Shown: positions 1-9,260, counted from the stretch's first letter. The stretch is 64,000 bases of DNA from Microcoleus vaginatus WJT46-NPBG5 (GCA_019359355.1 JAHHHM010000010.1:124001-188000); one strand, 5' to 3'. Numbers and translations are program-made. Notes: generated by a model from the letters alone, not told the origin.

Positions 1-395
1 CGGAAGAACTCGCAGAAGATTTGTATAGCTATGGGCGTCATATCGGTCTGGCTTTCCAGATTGTGGATGATATCTTGGACTTTACGGGTTCTACAGAAGC
101 ACTAGGCAAGCCGGCAGCGTCCGATCTAAAAAGTGGGAATCTCACCGCGCCGGTGTTATTCGCCTTGGAAGAAAAGCCTTACTTAGAAGCCCTAATCGAG
201 CGAGAATTTTCCCAAGCAGGAGATTTAGATCAAGCCTTGGCTTACATTAAAGAAAGCACCGGCATTGATCGCTCCCGCGAATTAGCTGCACACCACGCTA
301 ACCTAGCGGTGCAGCACATAACCAAGTTACCGCCCTCAGAGCCACGTCAAACTTTAATTAACCTAGCCGACTACGTTTTAAGCCGGCTTTATTAG
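1..395 (+). CDS. sds: Polyprenyl (solanesyl) diphosphate synthase, C-terminal part
   Basis: This is the 3' end of a gene that begins left of the window; the frame is already open at base 3. The product is a trans-isoprenyl diphosphate synthase that condenses isopentenyl diphosphate onto an allylic primer to make the long chain for plastoquinone-type quinones. What is visible is the second aspartate-rich motif (AFQIVDDILDFTG), which binds the Mg-diphosphate, then KPAASDLKSGNLTAPVLFAL, typical of the solanesyl/octaprenyl class, and a helical C-terminus ending LADYVLSRLY. The first DDxxD motif lies outside the window. Chain length cannot be judged from this fragment, so the solanesyl assignment rests on what is usual in cyanobacteria. 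Confidence 0.85.
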   Translation, partial: EELAEDLYSYGRHIGLAFQIVDDILDFTGSTEALGKPAASDLKSGNLTAPVLFALEEKPYLEALIEREFSQAGDLDQALAYIKESTGIDRSRELAAHHANLAVQHITKLPPSEPRQTLINLADYVLSRLY

Positions 396-452
396 GATTT
401 TAGAGGGGAGATTTGTCACAATCTGTGCATCTAAAGTCCAGGCTAAATTCCC

Positions 453-941
453 TCAGGCAATATCTGGGGGAATCTGGTTAAAATTCGGTGCCGGTGCCGA
501 CAGATGTTGCTGTAACAGGGACTGAATGAGATTTTGCACATCCTCACGCCGAACCTCAGTCGCCGCGTCCAGAGTTCCGGGCGTTTCAAAAAAAACCGTA
601 CTGTCAACCGTATTGAGAGCCACCATTTGAAACAATATGTGGGTGACAGGAACCGGCAGAGCCATCACTTGCGGATCTTGGGGAGCAAAGGCTCCACTAG
701 CAGCGTCTTTAAGGGTAGGAAAGGCATAGATCGCACGTTTTTCGACATTGGGTTGTGCACGATTGCTTAAAGTGGTCAAGACCCAATCATGATCAAGGGT
801 TTGCAGGATGTAGTATTGGGAATGGCGCAGCTGAGCGGCCAGCCATTTCAGAGCCGGTGCGATCGCGGCTACAATTTGGGGGGTTGTGCCATCTTGGGGG
901 GCATTGTCCACGAGGGCTTGAAGTTGTTGGTCTAAATCCAT
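453..941 (-). CDS. Conserved hypothetical protein (162 aa)
   Basis: A 162-residue protein with an ATG start at 941, convergent with the synthase gene. I do not recognise a named domain. The sequence is soluble, with no signal peptide or membrane segment. The N-terminal half is helical (DLDQQLQALVDNAPQD, APALKWLAAQLRH), followed by a mixed alpha/beta core (YYILQTLDHDWVLTTLSNR, KRAIYAFPTLKDA) and a helical tail. The regular amphipathic pattern and normal host codon use suggest a real gene. No clear ribosome site is visible upstream of the ATG. Confidence 0.7.
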   Translation of the reverse strand: MDLDQQLQALVDNAPQDGTTPQIVAAIAPALKWLAAQLRHSQYYILQTLDHDWVLTTLSNRAQPNVEKRAIYAFPTLKDAASGAFAPQDPQVMALPVPVTHILFQMVALNTVDSTVFFETPGTLDAATEVRREDVQNLIQSLLQQHLSAPAPNFNQIPPDIA

Positions 942-1134
942 CTGAATTTTGAGGCGCTTCTATACTTTGAGTGTAACGGGACAAGCGATCATCAGCCGAG
1001 GGGCGTGGCATACTGTGCCGGTGAAAGTGGCATTTTAATTGCCGCTTTAATTCAACCCACATAAGTTGAGTTTCAACAGCTTGTGCTAGGGTTTTCGATA
1101 GCGATTAACCATTAAAGGGGAGAGCTGCCAGGGC

Positions 1135-2277
1135 GTGGAAGCAATATTTCAGCTGCTGTTTAGTGAACTCAAACAGTCCACTCGTGCATCTGAGCACAAC
1201 TGCCGAGATGTGGCAATGCGGATCGCCGAAGAAGTCACTCGGATCTGCGACCAAAGTCAGCGCATTCAGGCATCCGGAGAAGTAGAAGTCTGGGCGACAA
1301 CTTTGGCTCGGCATCGCTTACAGCAATGTCTTAACTATTACGCCTTGGGGTCGCGTCAAGGACGAGTAGAATTACACAGCACCCTCAGTGCCATTGTCTA
1401 TCGTTATATCACGCCTCCCCAAGCACAAGCCGGCTATCAAGCGCGGCTAACCCTGATAGAAGATTTTTTGCAGGGATTTTATCTGGAATCCTTAAATGCC
1501 TTCCGGCGTGAGGCGCAGCTGAGCGCGACTTACAGCCCCAAAACCCTGTTAGAACTCTCCGAATATCTGGCCTTCGTAGAGCGCTATGGCAAGCGGCGCA
1601 TTCCTTTGCGCGGGGGGCGCAGCCAGCAGCTGATTATTCTGCGGGCGCAAACATTTTCACAGCAGCAGCCCCCAGAAACCTCTGTAGACATGGAGCAGGC
1701 AGCAGAGGGAGCCGGTGTCGAGTCTGATCAGACGTGGAATGACACCTCTGTACAGCAAGTGCGAGAGCTGATGGTTGCTAAAGAACCTGAACCGATGGTT
1801 GAGGATTTGCGCCAAGAGGTGATTAAAGAATTAATGGCCTACCTAGAAGAGAATCAGCGAAGCGACTGTGCCGATTACTTTGCGCTGCGCTTGCAAGATT
1901 TAACGACCCACGAAATTGAGTCTATTCTGGGTTTGACGCCTAGGCAGCGGGATTATTTACAGCAGCGTTTCAAATATCATCTCATTCGGTTTGCACTTCG
2001 TCATCGCTGGGAACTCGTCCATCAGTGGTTGGAAGCGGATTTGGAGAAAAACCTAGGGCTTGTGCCGCATCAGTGGCAAGAGTTGCACGAAAAAATTGGT
2101 CAAGAAAATTCTGAACTGCTACGGTTAAAACAAAAGGGAAAAGCTGATACGCAAATCGCACAAATCTTGGGTTGTACAGTTAATCAGGTGCAGAAACGGT
2201 GGTTTAAGCTGCTGGAACAAGCCTGGGAAATTCGCAATCGTTTAGTGTCCGGAGAGGGTACATCTACTAATGAATAG
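1135..2277 (+). CDS. hetZ: HetZ-family regulator of cell differentiation
   Basis: A 380-residue protein that I recognise as HetZ, a cyanobacterial transcription-associated regulator needed early in heterocyst differentiation in Anabaena and also present in filamentous species without heterocysts. The start is GTG at 1135, supported by a purine-rich AGGGGAG about 12 nt upstream. The N-terminal part (SELKQSTRASEHNC onward) is the conserved helical domain. Residues about 170-215 form a variable acidic linker, and the C-terminal third (LTPRQRDYLQQRFKYH, then KADTQIAQILGCTVNQVQKR) looks like a sigma-region-4 helix-turn-helix. The stop overlaps the next gene by 8 nt, which implies translational coupling with PatU. 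Family identity is from memory. Confidence 0.75.
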   Translation: MEAIFQLLFSELKQSTRASEHNCRDVAMRIAEEVTRICDQSQRIQASGEVEVWATTLARHRLQQCLNYYALGSRQGRVELHSTLSAIVYRYITPPQAQAGYQARLTLIEDFLQGFYLESLNAFRREAQLSATYSPKTLLELSEYLAFVERYGKRRIPLRGGRSQQLIILRAQTFSQQQPPETSVDMEQAAEGAGVESDQTWNDTSVQQVRELMVAKEPEPMVEDLRQEVIKELMAYLEENQRSDCADYFALRLQDLTTHEIESILGLTPRQRDYLQQRFKYHLIRFALRHRWELVHQWLEADLEKNLGLVPHQWQELHEKIGQENSELLRLKQKGKADTQIAQILGCTVNQVQKRWFKLLEQAWEIRNRLVSGEGTSTNE

Positions 2278-3283
2278 AGACTCAGAAGCGCTACAAAGTT
2301 TGTTCGCTTGGCTGTTACAGGATCCCCCCATAAATGCCTCTGCCCAAGCTGGAGACTTCTCCAGCTCAGGGACTTCTGCGGGCGATGACGGGGTAGAAGA
2401 CCTGGAGTTGGCTGACATAGACCCCCTGGATTCGGAAGAGGAGACCCCCCCAATCTCTAGTCACCGTGCATCGCAAGTCCTTCCCCCGGATCGAGGTGGT
2501 CAACAACTCAAACTGGGAGACATACCTGCCGTGCAAGATCGTTTTCACTCGCTGCTGAAGCGTCGAATGCAAATTGAGATCCAAGAGAAGCTGCCGCTTT
2601 TTCCTTGGGAAACTGAGGTGTCGGAATATCCTGACTGCGGATTTGAAACGCAAGTTCCCGAACAGTCTTTATGGACTGCTCAACTACAAACGCTCAAACT
2701 GCCAGTCCGGGTTCCGGAAACCGTCTTAGCCCCACTTCTGGATCGATGCCAGGAGTTGGTGCAATCTTCTCTGCGGGAAGGGGTAAAGCTGGTGCGTGCT
2801 GTGGAAGCCCTATTTCCCGATCAGTCCCAAACACTAAACAATATCGCTGGGCAAATGCTGCTGGGACCGGCTCGTGGTGGTTACAATTTCCCTGATACTT
2901 ACGAAGCTGCTACTCAGGCTCAACAGATTTTACTGTCACTCCTGGCAGCACGGGAGATCGTGGGCAATCTGACGCTGAAAGTCTCACCGGCTCAGCTGAG
3001 GGTGGAACGGCAATGGCTAACTGCGGCTGGTGTGCTGAGCTTGGACGGAGAATATCAACCGGAAGGTCAGTTTCCCCGTCTCCGGATTCAAAGCCAATTG
3101 CCTTGTGGTGGCAGTTTGCAGTTAAGGTGTGGCCAAGCTCTGGCTACTGCACAGCGCCCTGATGGTGGGTGCTTGAGTGTGGAAATGTTCGACCCACAAC
3201 CGGGCCAAACTTATTCTTTAGAAGTGCGTTTTCAAAACTTAGAAAACAAACCTCTGATGTTGGCTGTTTGTCCCACTTTATAG
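2270..3283 (+). CDS. patU: PatU-family protein, partner of HetZ
   Basis: A 337-residue protein that starts inside the end of hetZ (ATG at 2270, 8-nt overlap). The order hetZ-patU and the features of the protein fit PatU, a pattern-formation factor. In Anabaena PCC 7120 patU is split into patU5 and patU3; here it is one continuous gene. Visible parts are an acidic Ser/Pro-rich disordered N-terminus (residues about 20-80), a conserved middle starting QDRFHSLLKRRMQIEIQEK and FPWETEVSEYPD, a helical section with LLDRCQELVQSSLREGVKLV, and a C-terminal beta-rich domain (about 230-335). No membrane segment. Identification comes from gene order plus recalled family features, so function is inferred. 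Confidence 0.68.
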   Translation: MNRDSEALQSLFAWLLQDPPINASAQAGDFSSSGTSAGDDGVEDLELADIDPLDSEEETPPISSHRASQVLPPDRGGQQLKLGDIPAVQDRFHSLLKRRMQIEIQEKLPLFPWETEVSEYPDCGFETQVPEQSLWTAQLQTLKLPVRVPETVLAPLLDRCQELVQSSLREGVKLVRAVEALFPDQSQTLNNIAGQMLLGPARGGYNFPDTYEAATQAQQILLSLLAAREIVGNLTLKVSPAQLRVERQWLTAAGVLSLDGEYQPEGQFPRLRIQSQLPCGGSLQLRCGQALATAQRPDGGCLSVEMFDPQPGQTYSLEVRFQNLENKPLMLAVCPTL

Positions 3284-3338
3284 CAATTTTCGATTTTTGA
3301 TTTTAGATTGAAAATGCATCCAAAATCAAAAATTGATT

Positions 3339-5651
3339 ATGTCTAACTCGTCAGGGCTTCGGCATCTGCGAAATACTCCGTTGTTGGGCAATCTGCGGCG
3401 GCGGTTACAGGCGATGCCGGCACCAGTAGCAGAGGACTCTATCTTGCTGCGGGTGTTGGTGCAAGCGCTTGTTATTGTTGGGATTGTGGCCACCGATATT
3501 GCCGCCGAGACTCAGTTGAGTCTGTGGGCGGTGCCATTGAGCATTGCGGGTGCAACTTGGAGTTGGTACCGGCGACGCCGGCCCAATGTACCGATTAAGT
3601 TCTTAATTGCGATCGGAATGCTCGTGGCTTTGGCGCTGTTCTTTCAGGGTCTATTTGCCTCGGCCATTAACGCAACGAATGATACGCGCCTAGTGTTGGC
3701 TCAGCTGCTCATTCAACTGCAGGTACTTCATAGCTTCGACCTGCCGCGCCGCAAGGATTTGGGCTATTCAATGGTGATTGGGCTGATTCTGTTAGGGGTT
3801 GCCGGCACCATCTCTGAAACGTTAGCGTTCGGGCCACTTTTGCTGCTTTTTTTAGCGCTAGCCCTGCCCACTTTAGTCCTTGATTACCGTTCGCGGTTGG
3901 GTTTGAACCCAGGCAAAAGCAAACAGGCAGCCGTCAAAAGAAAACCAAAAGAAACTCGAAAACTTTTTACGTTTTACCTTTTACTTTTTAGTTTAATTAT
4001 TGGGCTGGGCTTGGGAATTTTTGCCTTGCTCCCCCGCTTTCCCGGTTACCAGTTGCGGACATTTCCGGTGAGTGCCCCGATAAATTTTGAGGGTGAATTT
4101 GATAGCAGCCGCATTTTCAATCCGCGTTCTGGAAAAGCGGGAAATGAAGGCACAGGACAAGGCATAGGCAGCGGACCAGGACAGGTCGATGAGAACTTTT
4201 ACTCTGGCTTTAACACGGAGATGAACCTGAACCTGCGGGGTGAGATGAAACCCCAAGTGGTGATGCGGGTGCGATCTCAAGCGCAGGGATTTTTGCGAGT
4301 GCTGGCGTTTGACCGCTACACCGGCCAAGGTTGGCAAATCTCCCGCAATGAGACAACGCAGAAGGTGAATCGACCTTCTTGGACTTATCAGTTTTTTCTG
4401 AGTATACTGCCTACGGCTAATCGCACTGAGGAGGTCATTCAGACTTATACCGTTATCTCGGATATGCCTAACTTGATTCCGGTTTTGTCCCAACCCCGTC
4501 AACTTTACTTTCCCACACAGGAAATAGCGGTGGATACAGAAGGGGGCCTACGAGCGCCGGTTGGATTGGGCGAGGGACTAACCTACAGTGTGATTTCTCA
4601 AGTGCCCTACCGCAACCGTGTGGTGTTGAGCAAAGTAAAGCCCCTGGCTCCTAATAGCCGTAATTACAAGGACATCCGAGATTATTACCTGCAGGTTCCT
4701 CCGAAAATTGCTAGTAAGGTGAAGCAACGCACTGAGGAATTGTTAGCACTCTCGCCACAACCGATCACCTCTCCCTATGAAAAAGCGCTTTATCTCGCCC
4801 AAGCGGTAAAGCAGCGCTATGCGATTGAGCCAAATCTACCGTTTTTTGAGGAAGATGAAGATATGGTGGAAGCTTTCTTGTTCAAATATCAAGGAGGCTA
4901 TCCCGACCACTTCTCTACAGTTCTCACGGTGATGCTGCGTTCGATAGGCATTCCGGCGCGACTGGTGGCCGGTTATGCGCCTGGAGAGTTTAATCCGTTC
5001 ACCGGCTTCTATATTGTCCGCAATACAGATGCCTACGCAATGACGGAGGTGTATTTCCCCAATCACGGCTGGTTTGCTTTTGATCCCATCCCCGGTCACG
5101 AATTGATTCCGCCTTCGATTGAAGAAAACCAAACTTTTAGTGTGTTGCGTCAGTTCTGGAATTGGGTTGCCGGCTGGCTACCTTCGCCAGTTGCTGGTTT
5201 TTTAAACACCTTGTTCGGTGGATTGATCGGCTGGCTACTTGCAACGGTTGCTTGGTTGTGGGGGGTGTTTTCGCAAGGCTGGGGCGGTTTATTTATGGGC
5301 CTGCTTTTTGCGATTTGCCTAGGCTTTTTAGGCTGGCTAGGGTTCAACCAGTGGCGAGCATGGCGCTATCAGCGATGGCTGGCTAAGTTGCCTCCGATGG
5401 AACGTCTTTATCAGCAAATGCTTGGTTGGTTATCGACCCAAGGATTCCGCAAGCACCCAGCTCAAACGCCTTTAGAATATGCCCACGAGTCACAGCAGCA
5501 CCATTCTGGCGGGTTGGGCCAGACAATTGAGGAAATTACACACGCCTATGTCAGTTGGCGTTATGGGGGCCATACTGCAAACGTCAATGACTTGCACGAA
5601 CGTTTGCAAGCGTTGAAAAAGAAGCCGGTGCGTAAAGCTTCTAAATCCTAA
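3339..5651 (+). CDS. TgpA/DUF3488-type membrane protein with degenerate transglutaminase domain
   Basis: About 770 residues; the first ATG is at 3339. The N-terminal third has several membrane segments (about residues 40-60, 70-85, 95-115, 150-190, 215-240), followed by a periplasmic transglutaminase-like domain, another membrane segment pair near residues 615-670 and a cytoplasmic tail (DUF4129-like). In active transglutaminase-like proteins the nucleophile sits in G-x-C-x-H-F and the His in D-x-H-A-W-x-E. Here these positions read GGYPDHFS and DAYAMTEVYF, so both catalytic Cys and His are replaced, while FDPIPG (Asp region) is kept. The fold appears intact but enzymatic activity is unlikely. 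It may act as a structural or binding protein at the envelope. Confidence 0.88.
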   Translation: MSNSSGLRHLRNTPLLGNLRRRLQAMPAPVAEDSILLRVLVQALVIVGIVATDIAAETQLSLWAVPLSIAGATWSWYRRRRPNVPIKFLIAIGMLVALALFFQGLFASAINATNDTRLVLAQLLIQLQVLHSFDLPRRKDLGYSMVIGLILLGVAGTISETLAFGPLLLLFLALALPTLVLDYRSRLGLNPGKSKQAAVKRKPKETRKLFTFYLLLFSLIIGLGLGIFALLPRFPGYQLRTFPVSAPINFEGEFDSSRIFNPRSGKAGNEGTGQGIGSGPGQVDENFYSGFNTEMNLNLRGEMKPQVVMRVRSQAQGFLRVLAFDRYTGQGWQISRNETTQKVNRPSWTYQFFLSILPTANRTEEVIQTYTVISDMPNLIPVLSQPRQLYFPTQEIAVDTEGGLRAPVGLGEGLTYSVISQVPYRNRVVLSKVKPLAPNSRNYKDIRDYYLQVPPKIASKVKQRTEELLALSPQPITSPYEKALYLAQAVKQRYAIEPNLPFFEEDEDMVEAFLFKYQGGYPDHFSTVLTVMLRSIGIPARLVAGYAPGEFNPFTGFYIVRNTDAYAMTEVYFPNHGWFAFDPIPGHELIPPSIEENQTFSVLRQFWNWVAGWLPSPVAGFLNTLFGGLIGWLLATVAWLWGVFSQGWGGLFMGLLFAICLGFLGWLGFNQWRAWRYQRWLAKLPPMERLYQQMLGWLSTQGFRKHPAQTPLEYAHESQQHHSGGLGQTIEEITHAYVSWRYGGHTANVNDLHERLQALKKKPVRKASKS

Positions 5652-5710
5652 GGTGTGAATTTATTTCACTTTCAGGTTAGTACGGATTTAGGAAAAATGT
5701 TGATTTGACG

Positions 5711-5759
5711 GGACTCATAACGGTGCCGAGTTTAGAAGTACCGGCAACGTTACGAGTCC
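5711..5759. terminator. Long stem-loop between convergent genes
   Basis: Arms GGACTCATAACG (5711-5722) and CGTTACGAGTCC (5748-5759) pair over 12 bp with one G-T wobble, and an inner TGCCG/CGGCA pair extends the stem. It sits between the ends of two convergent genes, so a bidirectional terminator or 3'-end stabiliser is likely. No T-run follows. Confidence 0.5.
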
Positions 5760-5779
5760 TGCCCAGCTCAAACTCTATA

Positions 5780-6028
5780 TTAATCCTGGCAAATCGTTAG
5801 GTTTATTGGCTGGCACTGCTTAATTTTAACGGCAATTCCTTGGGCTTTCTCTTCTTCTAAATCTTCTATATAACCGTTTTGAGAAAGTTCAGCATCTTTG
5901 GCCGTGATAAAAGGGCCAAAGTAGTAAGTGCAGGCCGGCTGAGAAGTGATAATTTCTACCCACCAAGCTAATTCTAATTTTTCTAAGCAAACAGTAAAAA
6001 TGTCTTCGATTTGTTTGGCTAAATTCAT
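5780..6028 (-). CDS. DUF1816 domain protein
   Basis: An 82-residue protein of the cyanobacterial DUF1816 family, whose function is unknown. The family core is clear: WWVEIITSQPACTYYFGPF, then a conserved GYIEDLEEEKAQGI and a short beta strand ending in LTICQD. The length is normal for the family. ATG at 6028, and a GGTTCC-type purine stretch lies upstream, not a strong ribosome site. A second, longer copy of the family lies at 7770-8054 on the same strand, separated by a hydrolase gene on the other strand. Confidence 0.8.
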   Translation of the reverse strand: MNLAKQIEDIFTVCLEKLELAWWVEIITSQPACTYYFGPFITAKDAELSQNGYIEDLEEEKAQGIAVKIKQCQPINLTICQD

Positions 6029-6723
6029 GAAGGTTCCCTCAAGGTTTTTGCTGAACCGCTTAATTAACTTTTCGATTAATGACTAAAAATACTTAATTTT
6101 CTGTTTTTTTTAGAAAATTTTAATACTAAAATAATATCTTGACTCAATGATGATCTTTGAAGAAATGCGCTTCGCGTGTTATTCATCTGAAAATTTTCCT
6201 TTTCATTCCTGAAGCGCATGACTGATATTTTTTTAACAAAATTTTGAATAGTAGAGCGATAATCCCAGCTTTTTTTGCGCTGATGGATAGCAGAAAAGTT
6301 CGATTCATTAAGGTTCAAGTCAGAGGGAGTTTCAATCTCTTAGTAACAATTAAACGAGTTTCTACATTATTCTTTATAAGATCTATACTCTGGAACCCCC
6401 TAACGATAGATTTGCAGAAGGCATCTTGAATAAGGGTTAGCTGAAATAGGGGTTTAGGCGGTTGTAACTTGACCGCCAGAGTGCCTTCTTGAAGTTGAGC
6501 TAGGTAAGGGTATAGCGAGATAGAAGTTTGTCTGGTTTTTTTAAGCCAGCCGCAAAACTTTACAAAATTTTACACTAAACAAGGCCGGTAGGGAATATTC
6601 CTTTTTGGCAATTTTCAGCATTAAGTGCTAGAAATCAAATAGAGCGGCTGGGATCGGTGGAGCGAAATCAATGAATCGCCACCGGCACAACATCGCTAAA
6701 CCATCTCCTCATTCAGCCAAACC
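6029..6723. other. AT-rich intergenic region with one stem-loop
   Basis: About 700 bp without a convincing gene. The left part is strongly AT-rich. CGGTGG (6655-6660) and CCACCG (6679-6684) form a hairpin, with extra pairing of GCGA/TCGC inside, about 40 nt before the hydrolase start. It could be a leader structure of that gene. Short open frames here lack ribosome sites and protein-like composition. Confidence 0.45.
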
Positions 6724-7587
6724 ATGCAGAAAACCCACATAAAATCGCACCCAAGCGATCGCCCTCAACTGAGTGTTGACATTCAGGGGGTAGGATTCCC
6801 CATTCTGTGCTTGCATGGGCATCCCGGTTCTGGCCCTAGTATGGCAGTTTTTACAAAGCATTTATCTCGGCGGTTCCAGACCGTGGCTCCCGATCTGCGA
6901 GGATATGGCAAGAGTCTAGCGAGTAATGACTTTGATATGACCGATCACCTGCTCGATCTGGAAGCGCTTTTAGAACGATTGAGCATCGAGCGGTGCTTGG
7001 TGCTGGGATGGTCTTTGGGAGGGATATTAGCGATTGAGCTAGCGCTGAGACTGCCGGCGCGAGTCACCGGCCTGATTTTAGTGGCCACCGCCGCACGGCC
7101 TAGGGGCAGCCATCCCCCGATTACCTGGCAAGATTTGCTCTACACTGGAGTGGCTGGGATCGTGAACCGGGCGAGTCCAGGGTGGCAGTGGAATATTGAC
7201 ACGTTTGGTAAGCGCTCGTTATTCCGTTATCTAATACAGCAACACACAGCGACTGCTTACCAGCACATTGCCGATGAAGGACTGCCCGCGTATTTGCAAA
7301 CGTCTGGTGCGGCAAGACGGGCACTTGAGAAAGCACTGCAATCCGGTTACAACCGGCTTGACGTTTTGCCCGAGATTCAATGCCCAAGTTTAGTTCTCGC
7401 TGCAGCAGCAGATCGCCACATTACCCCTGAGTCGAGTTTAGAAACCGCTCAACTTCTGAAGAATTGCCAATCTCATTGCTACCCCAATACAGCTCACCTG
7501 TTTCCCTGGGAAATTCCCGACCAAGTTTTAGCCGACATCGACCGCTGGATGGCTCTGCATCCACAAATGGTAGCAACAGATGTCTGA
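6724..7587 (+). CDS. Alpha/beta hydrolase
   Basis: A 287-residue alpha/beta-hydrolase-fold enzyme. The oxyanion loop HGHPGSG is near residue 33, the nucleophile elbow GWSLGG (catalytic Ser) is near residue 100, the acid Asp is likely in AAAADRHITP near residue 225, and the His is in PNTAHLFPWE near residue 258. Length and motif spacing are those of the single-domain family. No signal peptide, so it is probably cytoplasmic. ATG at 6724. The substrate cannot be told; esterase, haloperoxidase-like and C-C hydrolase members all share these motifs. Confidence 0.9.
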   Translation: MQKTHIKSHPSDRPQLSVDIQGVGFPILCLHGHPGSGPSMAVFTKHLSRRFQTVAPDLRGYGKSLASNDFDMTDHLLDLEALLERLSIERCLVLGWSLGGILAIELALRLPARVTGLILVATAARPRGSHPPITWQDLLYTGVAGIVNRASPGWQWNIDTFGKRSLFRYLIQQHTATAYQHIADEGLPAYLQTSGAARRALEKALQSGYNRLDVLPEIQCPSLVLAAAADRHITPESSLETAQLLKNCQSHCYPNTAHLFPWEIPDQVLADIDRWMALHPQMVATDV

Positions 7588-7669
7588 ATGAGGCTTAATC
7601 TCCTCACACAAAAAGTCCGAGCGCTTCCTGAGTCACGATAGAAAGGCGGTTCACTAAGCCTCTCATGGG

Positions 7670-7688
7670 GCAGAACTAAAGGTTCTGC
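7670..7688. terminator. Perfect 7-bp hairpin after the hydrolase gene
   Basis: GCAGAAC (7670-7676), loop TAAAG, GTTCTGC (7682-7688). It lies between the ends of two convergent genes. No T-run, so it is a weak terminator or mRNA-end hairpin. Confidence 0.35.
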
Positions 7689-7769
7689 GTCGCTCAGATT
7701 AAACAGCTATGCCCGAACATGGGCCTCACCTACAATTTGTTCAACTCGCTGCTGCGATGGCTCAACCGA

Positions 7770-8054
7770 TTAAGGTTGACTGCTAAAAACAGGGATATTG
7801 CGCTTGCGATCACGCATCTCCCCCATTTCGTCATAGACAGTGAGATAGAGGGGCTTGCACCGCTGAGTTTTGAGCGTAATGCCTTGAGCGCCTTCTTGGA
7901 GCAAATCTTCCATGTATCCTGCCTTAGCAGATTCAGCTTCTTTCTTAGTCATGAAAGGGCCAAAGTAGTAGGTACACCGGGGGGTTTCGGTAACGACCTC
8001 AACCCAGAAAGCCCAACCAAAGAAGTTAAGCAAGCTAATCATCAATTCTTTCAT
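7770..8054 (-). CDS. DUF1816 domain protein, second copy
   Basis: About 94 residues, DUF1816 family, function unknown. The core FWVEVVTETPRCTYYFGPF and GYMEDLLQEGAQGI align with the copy at 5780-6028, and the protein has a longer C-terminal tail (YDEMGEMRDRKRNIPVFSSQ). I prefer the ATG at 8054 (MKELMISLLNF) over an in-frame TTG 21 nt upstream because the family normally begins close to the helical segment. The paralogues probably arose by duplication. Confidence 0.78.
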   Translation of the reverse strand: MKELMISLLNFFGWAFWVEVVTETPRCTYYFGPFMTKKEAESAKAGYMEDLLQEGAQGITLKTQRCKPLYLTVYDEMGEMRDRKRNIPVFSSQP

Positions 8055-8153
8055 TGTGTTTTGCCTATTTACCAAGGGTTTGTGGGGGTGCTACGCGGTC
8101 GAAGAAGTGTTGTTATCTTTTACATTTTGTTATACTATCTTGCTTTTGTTTTT

Positions 8154-9260
8154 TCAATTGTTTTCTTTCTTGAAAGAATCAAGGTAAAACGTACTAGCCC
8201 ATCGCTGGCGATAAATTTCGTAAAGCGCCATGCCGGCGGCAACCGAGACATTAAGGCTGGGCGTTTTTCCCTGTAATGGAATTGAAACTAATTGATCGCA
8301 GCAACGCTGTATCAAAAGACTCAAACCGTCTCCTTCAGAGCCAACGACTAGCACGATCGGGCCGGTGAATTTTACTGTATGTACCGTCTGGCTAGTCTTG
8401 GCCGCCGTCCCGTATATCCAGAAGCCCTCTGTTTTTAATTCTTCCAAGGCTCTAGCAAGATTGACAACTCTTGCGACTGGAAAATTTTCTAAAGCGCCGG
8501 CTGCCACTTTTCTCACAGTTGAAGTGATGCCAACAGCGCGTCGTTGTGGGATCACCAACCCTTGGGCACCTAAAGCTTCAGCCGTGCGAATGATTGCCCC
8601 AAGATTGTGCGGATCGGTAATACTATCAGCGGCAATAATCACAGGTTGATCGGAAGCAGATTTGGCTTGGGCGATCAGATCTCCTAACTCGTAGTAATCG
8701 TAGGATGAGACTTGAGCCGCAACACCCTGGTGATTGGCTTTTTGGGTGATTTGGTCGAGCCGACGGTACTCAACTTCATCAACGACGGTGCCATTATCTT
8801 TAGCTTGGAGGATCAAGGCATGAAACCGGGGATCGTAGCGCAGTTGGGGCGTTATCCAGAGCCGGTGGAGTTGGCGCTGGTTCTCCAAAGCCGAGAGAAC
8901 GGGATGACGACCGTAGATCAAGTCGGCTTCTTCTTCTGAAGGCGGAAGAGGCGTCTCAATAACGTGTCGCTGCCGAGTTTGGAACGTTCTCTCCTCAGCC
9001 GGCCTGCTTGGAATCGTGAGTTTACGGTCGCCTCTTCTCTCCGAAGCACTGGAAGTTGGGGTGGTGATGCTGCGTTTGCGCTCACTTCCTCTCTCCGAAG
9101 TGCTGGAAGTTGGGGTGGTGATGCTGCGTTTGCGCTCACTTCTTCTCTCCGAAGTGCTGGAAGTTGGGGTGGTTATGACCCGCTTAGACTTGGGTTTGAG
9201 GGAAAGTTTGTTGCGTTGGGGTTTGCCTCTGGGGGAGGGGTTTTGCGGTTTCTCTGGCAT
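8154..9260 (-). CDS. rlmB: 23S rRNA (guanosine-2'-O-)-methyltransferase, TrmH/SpoU family
   Basis: A 368-residue TrmH-family methyltransferase, most like RlmB, which methylates the ribose of G2251 in 23S rRNA. Residues about 114-190 are the substrate-binding domain ([14 protein letters not shown]). The knotted SPOUT catalytic domain follows with motif 1 ([19 protein letters not shown]), motif 2 ([12 protein letters not shown]) and motif 3 ([20 protein letters not shown]). The N-terminal 110 residues are a basic, low-complexity extension containing three 18-residue repeats (see repeat at 9024-9185), longer than in the bacterial norm. ATG at 9260. It is transcribed in the same direction as the mini-RNase III gene upstream, and both act on rRNA. 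Confidence 0.92.
   Translation of the reverse strand: MPEKPQNPSPRGKPQRNKLSLKPKSKRVITTPTSSTSERRSERKRSITTPTSSTSERGSERKRSITTPTSSASERRGDRKLTIPSRPAEERTFQTRQRHVIETPLPPSEEEADLIYGRHPVLSALENQRQLHRLWITPQLRYDPRFHALILQAKDNGTVVDEVEYRRLDQITQKANHQGVAAQVSSYDYYELGDLIAQAKSASDQPVIIAADSITDPHNLGAIIRTAEALGAQGLVIPQRRAVGITSTVRKVAAGALENFPVARVVNLARALEELKTEGFWIYGTAAKTSQTVHTVKFTGPIVLVVGSEGDGLSLLIQRCCDQLVSIPLQGKTPSLNVSVAAGMALYEIYRQRWASTFYLDSFKKENN
9024..9185 (-). repeat. Three 54-bp tandem repeats inside rlmB
   Basis: Three in-frame copies encode an 18-residue unit of the type [18 protein letters not shown] (residues 26-43, 44-61, 62-79 of RlmB). The copies differ by only a few bases. The unit is a multiple of three, so copy-number change would keep the frame. 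Confidence 0.9.

Noticed and set aside
7719-8276. 185-codon plus-strand frame
   Set aside because: It is antisense to the DUF1816 gene and the end of rlmB, both well supported.
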